From Geobacter sp. UBA5730 (GTDB lineage: Bacteria > Desulfobacterota > Desulfuromonadia > Geobacterales > Pseudopelobacteraceae): 64,000 nucleotides of DNA. Below are positions 26,398 through 34,979 of this stretch, piece by piece. The stretch is taken from positions 1 to 64,000 of the forward strand of contig DIGE01000001.1 in NCBI GenBank assembly GCA_002419465.1, given 5' to 3'. How positions within the stretch are numbered: the first letter of the stretch is position 1; each line of letters begins with the position of its first letter. A program made the translations under genes and the position numbers. Under the pieces are notes generated by a model. The model was not told the origin of the DNA, ran no database searches, and worked only from the letters and a program-made list of their open reading frames with translations.

Positions 26398-26910
26398 CTA
26401 GCCCTCGGAAAGCCGCTCCAGCACCTCGGCGGCCACATCTTCCACTGATTTCGCAGCGGTGTCAATTCTTATGTCGCTATCAGCGTAGCAGCCCTCGCGT
26501 TCCGCCAACAGCCGGGCAAGTTTGACAGCCCGCGGTTCCTCACCTTGTAACAGGGGGCGGTCATCGGCGGTGTCCAACCGTGTCACCAGCACATCCAGCG
26601 GGGCGGTCAGGTTAACCACCACCCCGATCAGTCTCATCAGGCAACGGTTTTCGGGGTTAATCACCGCGCCCCCCCCGGTTGACAGCACGATCTGCTTACG
26701 TCCGACCAGGGCAGCCAGTTGCTCCTGCTCCAGCTGCCTGAAGGCTGCTTCGCCCGCACTGTGGAAGATGGCGTTGATGCTTTTGCCGGCCCGCTCGACA
26801 ATCAGGGCATCAAGATCAACGAACGCCCAACCCAGACGGTCTGCCAGCAGCTGGCCCACACTGGTCTTGCCGCTGCCCATCGGGCCGGTCAGCACAACAG
26901 ACTGCAGCAT
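26398..26910 (-). CDS. aroK: shikimate kinase
   Basis: The 170-residue P-loop kinase phosphorylates shikimate. Motifs: Walker A GPMGSGKTSVGQ (residues 9-20), DLDALIVERAGKSI (shikimate-binding Asp, Arg), and STGGGAVINPENR (about 78-90). Its ATG shares one base with the aroC stop. Confidence 0.96.
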   Translation of the reverse strand: MLQSVVLTGPMGSGKTSVGQLLADRLGWAFVDLDALIVERAGKSINAIFHSAGEAAFRQLEQEQLAALVGRKQIVLSTGGGAVINPENRCLMRLIGVVVNLTAPLDVLVTRLDTADDRPLLQGEEPRAVKLARLLAEREGCYADSDIRIDTAAKSVEDVAAEVLERLSEG

Positions 26911-28088
26911 CAGAAGGTCCGTAGCACGGTCAGGTAGCTGTTCAGATTACGTCGTAACTCTTCAACCGAGTCGCCGCCGAATTTTTCCTGTAACCCACAG
27001 ACCAATTCAATGGCCACCACCGCCTCGGCCACCACCAGGGCAGCCGGTACGGCACAGGTATCGGAACGCTCCACCGAGGCCTCGTAGGGCTGATGGGTGA
27101 CCAGGTCGACCGAACGCAACGGTGTGTAGAGGGTCGGGATCGGCTTCATGGCTGCCCGCACCACCAATGGCTCACCATTGGTCATGCCACCCTCCAGACC
27201 ACCGGCATGGTTGGTGGGGCGCAGATAGGCGGTGGTAGCACCTTGTCCCAGCACGGCAGGGTTGTAGGTAATCTCGTCATGTACCTGGGAACCGGGACGG
27301 CGGGCCGCTTCAAAACCCAGGCCCACCTCAACCCCCTTGATGGCCTGAATACTCATCAGCGCCATGGCCAAGCGGGCATCCAACTTGCGATCCCACTGGA
27401 CATGGCTGCCCAGCCCCGGTGGCAGACCCAACACCTGTACCTCCACCACGCCCCCCAGGGTATCACCGGCAGCCTTGGTATGATCGATCAGGTGCTTCAT
27501 CTCGGCCTCAGCCGACGGATCGCAGCAAAACAGCTCCGAGACGGCAGCCTGCTGCCACAAGGTCGGGTATGCAGCAGCCGGCGGCGCAGCCACGATACCC
27601 CCCAGTTCGGTTACATAACCGCCCATCGTGATGCCCAGGCTTTTCAAAAACTGTCGCGCCACCGCCCCCACCGCCACCCGCACAGCTGTTTCACGAGCAC
27701 TTGAACGCTCCAGGATATTCCGGACATCCCGGTGGTTGTACTTCATGGCGCCATCGAGGTCGGCATGGCCCGGACGCGGACGCGTCACCGGTTCTGCCAA
27801 CCCTTCATGCTCAACCAGAGGAGACATTTTCTCCAGCCAGTTTTCCCAATCACGATTCTTGACCACCAGGGTCACCGGTGATCCCAAGGTTCTGCCCCAG
27901 CGAACCCCGGACAGTATCTCAACCCGGTCCTGCTCGATCTTCATCCGGTCGCCCCGGCCATAACCCTGCTGACGCCGTGCCAACTGCTCATCCAGCATGG
28001 CAGATGCAAGCTCGAGGCCTGCGGGCAATCCTTCGATGATGGCGGTCAGTTGGGGCCCATGGGACTCCCCTGCCGTAAAATAACGCAT
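26910..28088 (-). CDS. aroC: chorismate synthase
   Basis: The 392-residue FMN-dependent enzyme makes chorismate from EPSP. Motifs: RYFTAGESHGPQLTAI at the N-terminus, RPGHADLDGAMKYNHRDVRNILERSSARETA (about 100-130; key GH and R residues), and GGMTNGEPLVVRAAMKPIPT. I start at the ATG at 28088 with GAGG six bases upstream; the longer reading frame uses a GTG in the ribosome site. It is the first gene of the aro-acc operon. Confidence 0.97.
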   Translation of the reverse strand: MRYFTAGESHGPQLTAIIEGLPAGLELASAMLDEQLARRQQGYGRGDRMKIEQDRVEILSGVRWGRTLGSPVTLVVKNRDWENWLEKMSPLVEHEGLAEPVTRPRPGHADLDGAMKYNHRDVRNILERSSARETAVRVAVGAVARQFLKSLGITMGGYVTELGGIVAAPPAAAYPTLWQQAAVSELFCCDPSAEAEMKHLIDHTKAAGDTLGGVVEVQVLGLPPGLGSHVQWDRKLDARLAMALMSIQAIKGVEVGLGFEAARRPGSQVHDEITYNPAVLGQGATTAYLRPTNHAGGLEGGMTNGEPLVVRAAMKPIPTLYTPLRSVDLVTHQPYEASVERSDTCAVPAALVVAEAVVAIELVCGLQEKFGGDSVEELRRNLNSYLTVLRTF

Positions 28089-28190
28089 AGTATGCCTCAC
28101 TCCAAGTCTGTCTATCGGCTGAGCAGAGTACCATTAGAGACCGTCAGGGGCAAGCAAAACCCTGCGTAAACCCCTGTGATATGGCCTGCC

Positions 28191-28219
28191 TTGACAGCCA
28201 CCCCAGGTCACCGTATAGT
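28191..28219 (+). promoter_or_regulatory. strong sigma-70 promoter of the FHA gene (leaderless)
   Basis: TTGACA (28191-28196), 17-nt spacer, TATAGT (28214-28219). This is close to the consensus. The ATG of the FHA gene begins only seven bases after the -10, so the transcript should start at or next to the ATG and have no leader. Confidence 0.8.
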
Positions 28220-28226
28220 CTTGAAC

Positions 28227-29240
28227 ATGCCACTGATCACCTTGCCAGCAGGACGTCCGGCAGCAACGCCGGCAGCCTTTAGTCGCGCCACCCTTGTGAC
28301 GCATCTACAGGAACTTGCCGGCCGGCCTGTACCGTTCACCGGTTATCTGGCCCTGTCCAGCCCTGAACGGGTCTACCTGTTGTTCTTCTTTCAGGGACGC
28401 CCCTACGCTGCAGGAGTTGCCACAGGAGAACGGCCAACCCCGCTGACCATTACCAACCTCTGTGCCCAGATTGCCGGCCTGCGTGACGGCAGTGCCGCAC
28501 TCTCCCTGCATGAAACCGACCCGGTGCTCTTAAAGAGTCTGTTGGTCTTCATCCAGGACGAACCGACCGCCAAAGGGCCGGTGAGTCTGATCAACCTGGA
28601 AGGGATGGTCCGTCAAATCCAGGAACAGGCTGCCGACGCGCTGGTGATCCTTGAGCGGCAGGACAACTACAATTTTTTCTTCTTCCTGGATGGCACAAAA
28701 ACCGCCGCCTACTGGGCAGAAAACCTGCCCTCCGGCATGGACGGACTCGCCGTAGAAGAACAGATGCTGCTGTATGCCTTTCAGGACACCACCAATCCGG
28801 TCAACGCCATCATCTACCAGACCCTCACCACCATGGAGTCCCGTGATTCGGCCAACATCTCGCTGGAAGGGCTGGTGCGGCTGTTCGGCAACATCGAAGA
28901 AGGCGGGCAGACCATCGCCCCGGGAAGGCTGTCGCCCCACACAAACGACCAACTGGTGTTGCGGGTGGTGAAAGGCCAGCAGAGCGGGATGACCTTCGGC
29001 GGAACGTTCCCTTGTGTAATGGGCCGCAAGGATACCGACATCATCATCAATGACCCGATGGTTTCCAAACGCCATGCTGCGGTTCAGAACATCAACGGCA
29101 AGCTGCTGCTGATGGACCTGAACAGCACCAACGGCACCAGCCTGAATGGTGAGCCGATCACCCAGTCTGCCCTCAAACAGGGCGACCTGATCGGCATCGG
29201 TCAGACCATTTTGGTGGTTGAAACCATCAACCTTCCGTAA
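28227..29240 (+). CDS. FHA domain protein
   Basis: The 337-residue protein has an N-terminal region of about 250 residues, with two similar 'YLLFFFQGRPYAAGV' and 'YNFFFFLDGTKTAAY' segments (a possible internal repeat like DUF4388-type domains), and a C-terminal FHA domain (about 250-330: MGRKDTDIIINDPMVSKRHA...DLNSTNGTSLNG) that should bind phosphothreonine. The Arg, Ser-x-x-His and Asn of FHA are all present. It faces the Ser/Thr kinase-phosphatase operon and overlaps the phosphatase gene by 14 bases at the 3' end. The start at 28227 is set by the promoter; no ribosome site is seen. Confidence 0.85.
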   Translation: MPLITLPAGRPAATPAAFSRATLVTHLQELAGRPVPFTGYLALSSPERVYLLFFFQGRPYAAGVATGERPTPLTITNLCAQIAGLRDGSAALSLHETDPVLLKSLLVFIQDEPTAKGPVSLINLEGMVRQIQEQAADALVILERQDNYNFFFFLDGTKTAAYWAENLPSGMDGLAVEEQMLLYAFQDTTNPVNAIIYQTLTTMESRDSANISLEGLVRLFGNIEEGGQTIAPGRLSPHTNDQLVLRVVKGQQSGMTFGGTFPCVMGRKDTDIIINDPMVSKRHAAVQNINGKLLLMDLNSTNGTSLNGEPITQSALKQGDLIGIGQTILVVETINLP

Positions 29241-30030
29241 ACAGCCGTTTCACCCCTGCCAGCAACCCTTTTCCCGCCTCAGCCGTCAGCAGAATCACCG
29301 AGATATTATCCCGGCCTCCCCGGCCGTTGGCACAGGCCACCAGCTCGCGGCAGGCCGCTTGCGGCGACGCTGCCGCACTGACCAGAGCCGCAATCTCCTC
29401 ATCCGCCACCATGCCATACAGCCCATCGGAACAGAGCAACAGGCAGTCCCCGTCCTGCAGCTCCAACTCATCCAGATCGACCTTGACCGTTGCATCCTGC
29501 CCGATGGCCCTGGTCAGCAGATTCCGCCCCTTGGCGAATAGCGCTTCGTCACGGTTCATCAGACCGGCCCGCACCTGCTCCTCAATCCAGGAATGATCCT
29601 GGGTCAGCTGCTCAAAATGTCCGTTCCGCAACAGGTAGGCCCGGCTGTCCCCTACATGGGCAATCGCGACCCGATTGTCCGCAATGGTCACGGCGACGAG
29701 AGTGGTACCCATGCCCCGCCACTCCGGCTTGGCGCAGGCCGCCTCGAATACCGCCCGATTGGCGAACCCTACCGCCGAACCCAGCAGGTTGGCCAGCGGG
29801 GAATGTGCGCTGTCCAGATCACCCACCAAAGGGGCCCGCCCCTGGGCAGCCCGGGTCAGGTAATCCTTGAGGGTATCCAGGCAGATCTTGCTGGCGAACT
29901 CTCCTCCCTTATGGCCGCCCATACCGTCAGCCACGGCATACAGATTCAGGGAGGGTTCCAGCAGGATCGCATCCTCGTTGCGGGAGCGTACCAGCCCCAC
30001 ATCGGTCAGTCCACAAGCGGTCAGTTCCAT
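29227..30030 (-). CDS. PP2C-family Ser/Thr protein phosphatase
   Basis: The 267-residue protein has the bacterial PP2C motifs: TDVGLVRSRNEDA (residues 9-21), AVADGMGGHKGGE (about 32-44), MGTTLVA (about 107), AHVGDSRAYLLR (about 124-135), LTRAIG and CSDGLYGMV (about 200) and the final GGRDNISV. The metal-binding Asp residues are all present. It should reverse the work of the kinase encoded three bases upstream. Confidence 0.95.
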   Translation of the reverse strand: MELTACGLTDVGLVRSRNEDAILLEPSLNLYAVADGMGGHKGGEFASKICLDTLKDYLTRAAQGRAPLVGDLDSAHSPLANLLGSAVGFANRAVFEAACAKPEWRGMGTTLVAVTIADNRVAIAHVGDSRAYLLRNGHFEQLTQDHSWIEEQVRAGLMNRDEALFAKGRNLLTRAIGQDATVKVDLDELELQDGDCLLLCSDGLYGMVADEEIAALVSAAASPQAACRELVACANGRGGRDNISVILLTAEAGKGLLAGVKRLFTEG

Positions 30031-30033
30031 AGA

Positions 30034-32511
30034 TCACCCCAACTTCGCCAGGCACATCCTGACATGCTCCACCACTTCCCGCGCATGCTGATAGCGCTTG
30101 GTCAGATCCTTGGTCATCAGCCGATGGGCGATATAGGCGCAGCATTGCGGAATAGCGGGATCGAGCTGGGTAATCAGCACCGGCGGCTTGTTGGCGATGG
30201 CATACATCAAGGCTGCGATGCTCTCGCCGGAGAACGGCTTCTGTCCGGAAAGCAGTTCGTACATCACCACCCCCAGAGAAAACAGGTCGGAGCGGCCATC
30301 CACCTTCTGGCCGGCCACCTGTTCCGGCGACATATAGCTGGGAGTACCCAGCACGGTGCCGGTCTGGGTGGCTGACGAGGTCGAGATGCGAGCGATGCCG
30401 AAGTCGGCGATCTTGACCGAGCCGTCTTTCAGCAGCATGATATTGGCCGGCTTGATATCGCGGTGCACGATCCCCCTGTCGTGGGCAAAGGCCAGCCCCC
30501 CGGCCACGCAGCCGATAATCCGCAGCAGCTCCTTGACCGGCAGCAGCTTGCCCTGCTTGATGTACGGGGTCAGGTCAGAACCGTCCAAGAGCTCCATGGC
30601 CACATAGGCCAGATCCTCCTCCTCACCGACGTCGTAGATGGTGACGATATTGGGATGGCTAAGGGTACCGGCCGCCTCGGCCTCGCGGAAAAAGCGCTTT
30701 TTGGTCTCCTCCAGCAGGCCCGGGTCCACCTCCTCGAAACGCACGGTCTTGATCGCCACCAGCCGATTGATCTTGGGATCCTTGCCCAGGTAGACCACCC
30801 CCATGGCACCACGACCCAGCTCCTTCTGAACCTGATAGCGGCCGATGGTGGGAGTGGAAACATCCACCCCGCCGGGACCAGCGAGAATAGTCCCTTCGCG
30901 GCGTCCGCTACCGCCGAAGATCATCGTCTCACCCGCCACCTTCATGGTAGCGATGCGTTGCTTGATATCCTTGTAATCACCGGCCGTCAGTATCTGCTCA
31001 TACACCGCAGCAGCCTTGTTGAACATCCGCTTGCGTTCGAAATCCAGAGCCAGGTTATAAAGCAGATCCCGGACGGTGGAATCCTCAACCGGACACTTGC
31101 GGAACTTCTCAAAAGCCAGATCCAACAGGCCCTGTCCCTGGAAGGAAAGCCCCAGCATCTTGTTGGTCTCGATACTGTCGCTCTCCACCAGCTCGTTGCG
31201 CTGCTCGGTCACCCTGAATCGCATCGAAACCAGAGCGGTGTAACCGATCACCATCAGCAGGGTCGGCCCCACCATCCCCAGCCAGAGCCCTTGTCCGGCA
31301 AACAGCCAGACCGCAGCGCCGTTCCAGAGCAGCAACAATCCGGCCGCAATGGCAGCGCTCATGCCGGCCTTCAACCGCGGCATGCCCAGGGCCAGGAACA
31401 GACCGAACAGGAGCATCACCCCCAGTTCAAGCCAGCGGACCCAGCTTGGCCGGGTGATCACGTTCCGATTCAGCAGGTTCTCAACCACCGTGGCCACCAC
31501 CTCGATCCCCGGATAGGTAGATTGAAAGGGGGTCACGGTAAAACCAGCTATCCCGGTGGCAACCGGCCCGATCAGCACAATCTTGCCCTTGAACATATCC
31601 GGTTTGACATTGCCGGCCGCCACATCAAAGAACGAATAGGTCGGAAAGGAACCGAACCCGCCGTTGTAACTGATCAGCATCCGGCCCTGCTCATCCACCG
31701 GAACAGCAAGCCGTCCGGCCGTCAACCTGCCATCGCTAACCCGGACCTCCTGTGGTGGTATCCGCAGGTAGCTCAGGGCTGACTGCAGAGCAAGGGAGGG
31801 AAACAGCCGTCCACGATAATGGATCAGCAGCGACTCCCGTCGCACGGTCCCGTCGCTATCAGGTTGGATATTGATATGACCAAGGGAGCGTGCGGCGTCA
31901 GCAAAGGGGGGGATCGGAACGGCAGCCTCACTGGCCTGCTGCAGGCGGCCGGGGACGGCCTGTTCCTTGGATGCATTTTGCAGATAGGCGGCCAGGTTGG
32001 GGTCCGGGTTGCCGGCCTGGTCGCCAAGAGTGAAAAACAGCGGCAGGATCACCTGCCGGGTACTGGCCAGGGCAGCGGTCAGCAGCGCATCGTTGTCCAG
32101 GCGCTGCACTGACTGGCTGATGGCGCCCAGCACTGCCGGGCTGCCCCCCAGGCCGGCCACCGTCTCCCGCAGCTCCTGCAACTCCTCCAATCCTGAATTC
32201 CTGTCCGCCTCGGTATAGAGGATGTTGGTGCCGATCAAGGCAGGTTCATACGCGGCCAGCTGGGTCATCAACTCTGCCATGTAACCCCGCGGCCAGGGCC
32301 AGCGCCCCAACCGCTCAATGCTGGCGTCATCAATAGCCACGACCACAATCGGTGCCTGGGGCTTCTTGGCGCGTAGCCTGGCCCGCAGGTCGTAGCTCTT
32401 GTACTCCAGAACCTGGAGCGGATACCATTGCACAAGGCAGGCCAGCATCAACAGCAGCGTGATGATGCCGACAGTCAGCCTGGTGGCCTGCAGAACCTTG
32501 GGAATCTTCAT
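30034..32511 (-). CDS. CHASE2-domain Ser/Thr protein kinase
   Basis: The 825-residue protein has an N-terminal membrane segment (about 12-30), an extracytoplasmic CHASE2 sensor (about 35-340), three more membrane segments (about 345-420), a helical TPR-like stretch (470-520) and a C-terminal Hanks-type kinase (about 555-820). Kinase motifs: GRGAMGVVYLG (ATP loop), VAIKTV (Lys), IVHRDIKPANIM (catalytic Asp), ADFGIA and TPSYMSPEQ. All catalytic residues are present. The CHASE2 sensor faces the periplasm, so it should signal inward. The gene is followed at three bases by the PP2C gene. Confidence 0.95.
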   Translation of the reverse strand: MKIPKVLQATRLTVGIITLLLMLACLVQWYPLQVLEYKSYDLRARLRAKKPQAPIVVVAIDDASIERLGRWPWPRGYMAELMTQLAAYEPALIGTNILYTEADRNSGLEELQELRETVAGLGGSPAVLGAISQSVQRLDNDALLTAALASTRQVILPLFFTLGDQAGNPDPNLAAYLQNASKEQAVPGRLQQASEAAVPIPPFADAARSLGHINIQPDSDGTVRRESLLIHYRGRLFPSLALQSALSYLRIPPQEVRVSDGRLTAGRLAVPVDEQGRMLISYNGGFGSFPTYSFFDVAAGNVKPDMFKGKIVLIGPVATGIAGFTVTPFQSTYPGIEVVATVVENLLNRNVITRPSWVRWLELGVMLLFGLFLALGMPRLKAGMSAAIAAGLLLLWNGAAVWLFAGQGLWLGMVGPTLLMVIGYTALVSMRFRVTEQRNELVESDSIETNKMLGLSFQGQGLLDLAFEKFRKCPVEDSTVRDLLYNLALDFERKRMFNKAAAVYEQILTAGDYKDIKQRIATMKVAGETMIFGGSGRREGTILAGPGGVDVSTPTIGRYQVQKELGRGAMGVVYLGKDPKINRLVAIKTVRFEEVDPGLLEETKKRFFREAEAAGTLSHPNIVTIYDVGEEEDLAYVAMELLDGSDLTPYIKQGKLLPVKELLRIIGCVAGGLAFAHDRGIVHRDIKPANIMLLKDGSVKIADFGIARISTSSATQTGTVLGTPSYMSPEQVAGQKVDGRSDLFSLGVVMYELLSGQKPFSGESIAALMYAIANKPPVLITQLDPAIPQCCAYIAHRLMTKDLTKRYQHAREVVEHVRMCLAKLG

Positions 32512-32574
32512 GGAAACTCCGCGTTCCGTTTTAGCTACAGCGCACCGCAGAAAACAGCCGCGACAAGCAACGGC

Positions 32575-33051
32575 TCAACGCAACCCGATGCGGCTCAACA
32601 CGATGCCCAGATACTTGTTGCAGGGATTATCGCGGTGCAGCCAGGAAATCAGCGGCGGTCTGCGCGTACCGAGTTCCTGCAACAACTGCTTGATCTGGGT
32701 GCTCATGCCCATGGCCATTGCGTGACGCAAGGTTTGCATGGCCTCCGGCTTTCTACCGGCCACCAACTGTACCCTGGCAAGAAAATAGTAATGGTCGGGG
32801 TGCCCCGGTTGCCGCTCAATGGCAGCCTGACACAGCTCCAGCCCCTTGCTGACATGACCCCGCTCCTTGGCGATACAGAAACCGAGAAAAGAATGCCATT
32901 CGGGATCATCATGCAGCTTCAGGGCCACCTCCAAGCGGGCCAGGGCGCCAAGTACAGTGCCTGCCTCAAGCTCGTTCAACGCCCGCTGGTACTCCTGCCC
33001 GGCTTTTTTCAAGCCTGCCTGTTCATCCAGTGTTGTTTCTTGCTGATTCAT
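32575..33051 (-). CDS. tetratricopeptide repeat protein
   Basis: The 158-residue protein is built of TPR-like helix pairs (AGQEYQRALNELEAGTVLGALARLEVAL, HSFLGFCIAKERGHVSKGLELCQAAI, YYFLARVQLVAGRKPEAMQTLRHAM; about residues 15-120). A Pro/Trp-containing tail follows. The start two bases after yfbR implies coupling. It is likely an adaptor in the kinase operon; that is inference from position. Confidence 0.8.
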   Translation of the reverse strand: MNQQETTLDEQAGLKKAGQEYQRALNELEAGTVLGALARLEVALKLHDDPEWHSFLGFCIAKERGHVSKGLELCQAAIERQPGHPDHYYFLARVQLVAGRKPEAMQTLRHAMAMGMSTQIKQLLQELGTRRPPLISWLHRDNPCNKYLGIVLSRIGLR

Positions 33052-33053
33052 GA

Positions 33054-33725
33054 TCACCCCAGGTGCAGTTCATCCAGCGACAGACGGTAGCCGGGCAAAA
33101 AATGGTCCAAAAAATAGCCCACCTCGGGCAAAGGGCTGTTGCGCAGGTTTTCCAACTGCTCCTGACCGGCGCGTTTAAACTCCAGGTTGCCTGACTTTTC
33201 CTCTTCCAGACACTTGATCAGGGCCGCGATCCTGTCGGCCGCCTTGACAATCGGCTGGTACTCCGCATCCTGCTCTTCAAAAAAGAACAACGGCTCATAG
33301 ACCTGGGCCAACTCAGCCGGCAGCATGGCCAACAGCTTACGACGGGCGCGGTCCTCCAGCTGGTGGAACGAACGTTTGAAGTTAGGGTTAAAGTGCTTGA
33401 CCGGGGTGGGCATATCGCCGGTAAATATCTCGCTGGCATCATGGAAGATGCCATACAGGGCGGCCTGCCCAGGGTCCAGCGCACCGTTAAAAAAACTGTT
33501 GCGGATCACCACCAGAGCATGGGCCAACATGGCCACATCCAGGGAATGCTCCTTGATATTCTCGGCCTGGGTGTTGCGCATCAGCCCCCAGCGGTTGATG
33601 TACTGCATCCGGGCCAGAAAGGCAAAGAAGTCGTGGCGGTCCTGATGACCGTTTTTTTTCACAGGCATGCTCTCTGTTCTCCCCGCCGGCAGGTTCACAT
33701 GCGACACATCGGATAGTTCGCTCAC
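33054..33725 (-). CDS. yfbR: HD-domain 5'-deoxynucleotidase (YfbR-like)
   Basis: The 223-residue product closely follows the YfbR pattern: FFAFLARMQYINRWGLMRN, then the HD metal ligands in ENIKEHSLDVAMLAHAL (His), YGIFHDASEIFTGD (His-Asp) and a later KAADRIAALIKC (Asp). YfbR removes phosphate from deoxynucleoside monophosphates. The start is GTG at 33725 with GGGAGG seven bases upstream, 18 bases after dgt. An N-terminal tail of about 30 residues is longer than usual. Confidence 0.85.
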   Translation of the reverse strand: MSELSDVSHVNLPAGRTESMPVKKNGHQDRHDFFAFLARMQYINRWGLMRNTQAENIKEHSLDVAMLAHALVVIRNSFFNGALDPGQAALYGIFHDASEIFTGDMPTPVKHFNPNFKRSFHQLEDRARRKLLAMLPAELAQVYEPLFFFEEQDAEYQPIVKAADRIAALIKCLEEEKSGNLEFKRAGQEQLENLRNSPLPEVGYFLDHFLPGYRLSLDELHLG

Positions 33726-33743
33726 AACAAAACCTCCCGGTGG

Positions 33744-34886
33744 TCACATGCGCTCAAAGGTCTCAAACAAGGTCTTGTAGTCATCCAGGGCATACCGGTC
33801 GGTCATGCCGGCCAGATAATCAGCCACGGTCCGCTCCACACCGTTCTGCTCAACCCGGCGATGGTACTTGGGTGAAAGCAGATTGGGACGTTTGACATAG
33901 GTCTCGAACAGTCGCGACAGCACATGCTCGGCCTTGACCCGCATCTTGTCCACCTTGTGGTGACGGTAGAGCTTCTCCTTCAGAAACCGCTTCAGCATCA
34001 GATTTTCCTCCTCAACCTGGGGACTGAAGTGAACCAGCACCTGGTTAACCCGCCGCAGGTCGTCCAGCGAGTCGATTGAGTGCTTCTGTATATTAGCCTG
34101 GGTGGTTTCGCAGATATCAGTAATCTGCATGCCGATCAGGGCACTGACCGTACGGGCCACCAGCCGCTTATCATCAATGGCCGGATAACGCTCCCGCACC
34201 CGACGGGACATCCGCTGCCAGAGTTCCACCCCCTTCAGCAACTCCAAAGTCAGATAGCCCGACTTGAGACCGTCATCAATGTCATGGTTGTTATAGGCGA
34301 TCTCATCGGCATAGTTGATCAACTGTGCCTCAATGGACGGGACCACGCCAGGCAGAAATTCATCAAGGATCCTGGTCGGCAGATCGTGGGGCGAGGAGTG
34401 TTTCAGAATCCCCTCGCGCACCTCCCAGCACAGGTTCAGACCATCAAACTCAGCATAGCGCTCCTCCAGCTGGTCCACCACCCGAAAGGACTGGTAGTTG
34501 TGCTCAAATCCGCCAAAACCTTGCATCAACTGGTTCAGCACCTCTTCACCAGTATGGCCGAAGGGGGTGTGACCCAGATCATGGGCCAGCGCCAGCGCCT
34601 CGGTCAGGTCTTCATTCAGGCGCAGGCGGCGGGCGATCGCCTTGCCGATCTGGGCCACCTCCAGCGAGTGGGTCAGGCGGGTGCGGTAATAGTCCCCTTC
34701 GTGATTGAGAAAGACCTGGGTCTTGTACTCCAGACGACGGAAGGCGGCACAGTGGATGATCCGGTCACGGTCCCGTTCAAAGACAGGTCGTGGATCACTG
34801 GATGCCTCTGGATACCTGCGCCCTCGCGATTCCGTGCTCTTACAGGCATAAGCGGCCAGGTCGGGCCGTTCACTGTAATCGAACAT
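33744..34886 (-). CDS. dgt: dGTP triphosphohydrolase-like protein
   Basis: The 380-residue protein belongs to the dGTPase family of HD enzymes, which split dNTPs into deoxynucleoside and triphosphate. Motifs: FERDRDRIIHCAAFRRLEYKTQVF (about 30-52), TRLTHSLEVAQIG, LALAHDLGHTPFGHTGEE (HD pair and second metal His) and NYADEIAYNNHDIDDG. All metal ligands are present. It is the shorter type-2 form. I start at the ATG at 34886 with GGGAG seven bases upstream. It heads the operon with yfbR, TPR, kinase and phosphatase genes. Confidence 0.92.
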   Translation of the reverse strand: MFDYSERPDLAAYACKSTESRGRRYPEASSDPRPVFERDRDRIIHCAAFRRLEYKTQVFLNHEGDYYRTRLTHSLEVAQIGKAIARRLRLNEDLTEALALAHDLGHTPFGHTGEEVLNQLMQGFGGFEHNYQSFRVVDQLEERYAEFDGLNLCWEVREGILKHSSPHDLPTRILDEFLPGVVPSIEAQLINYADEIAYNNHDIDDGLKSGYLTLELLKGVELWQRMSRRVRERYPAIDDKRLVARTVSALIGMQITDICETTQANIQKHSIDSLDDLRRVNQVLVHFSPQVEEENLMLKRFLKEKLYRHHKVDKMRVKAEHVLSRLFETYVKRPNLLSPKYHRRVEQNGVERTVADYLAGMTDRYALDDYKTLFETFERM

Positions 34887-34917
34887 CACAAAACTCCCCC
34901 GTGGATAAGCTACAGAA

Positions 34918-34946
34918 AGAGTACTATCCGCACCCCCCATCGGCAA
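34918..34946 (-). promoter_or_regulatory. predicted promoter of the dgt operon
   Basis: Minus strand: -35 TTGCCG (34946-34941), 17-nt spacer, -10 TACTCT (34923-34918). It lies in the 93-base gap between the divergent dgt and yyaL genes, giving a leader of about 25 bases. Confidence 0.5.
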
Positions 34947-34979
34947 GTTTTTTCCTGAAACTATGCTAGGATTAAACCT

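Noticed and set aside
30463..31782. 439-codon plus-strand frame antisense to the CHASE2 kinase
   Set aside because: The kinase motifs on the minus strand are complete; the frame has His/Gln-rich shadow composition.
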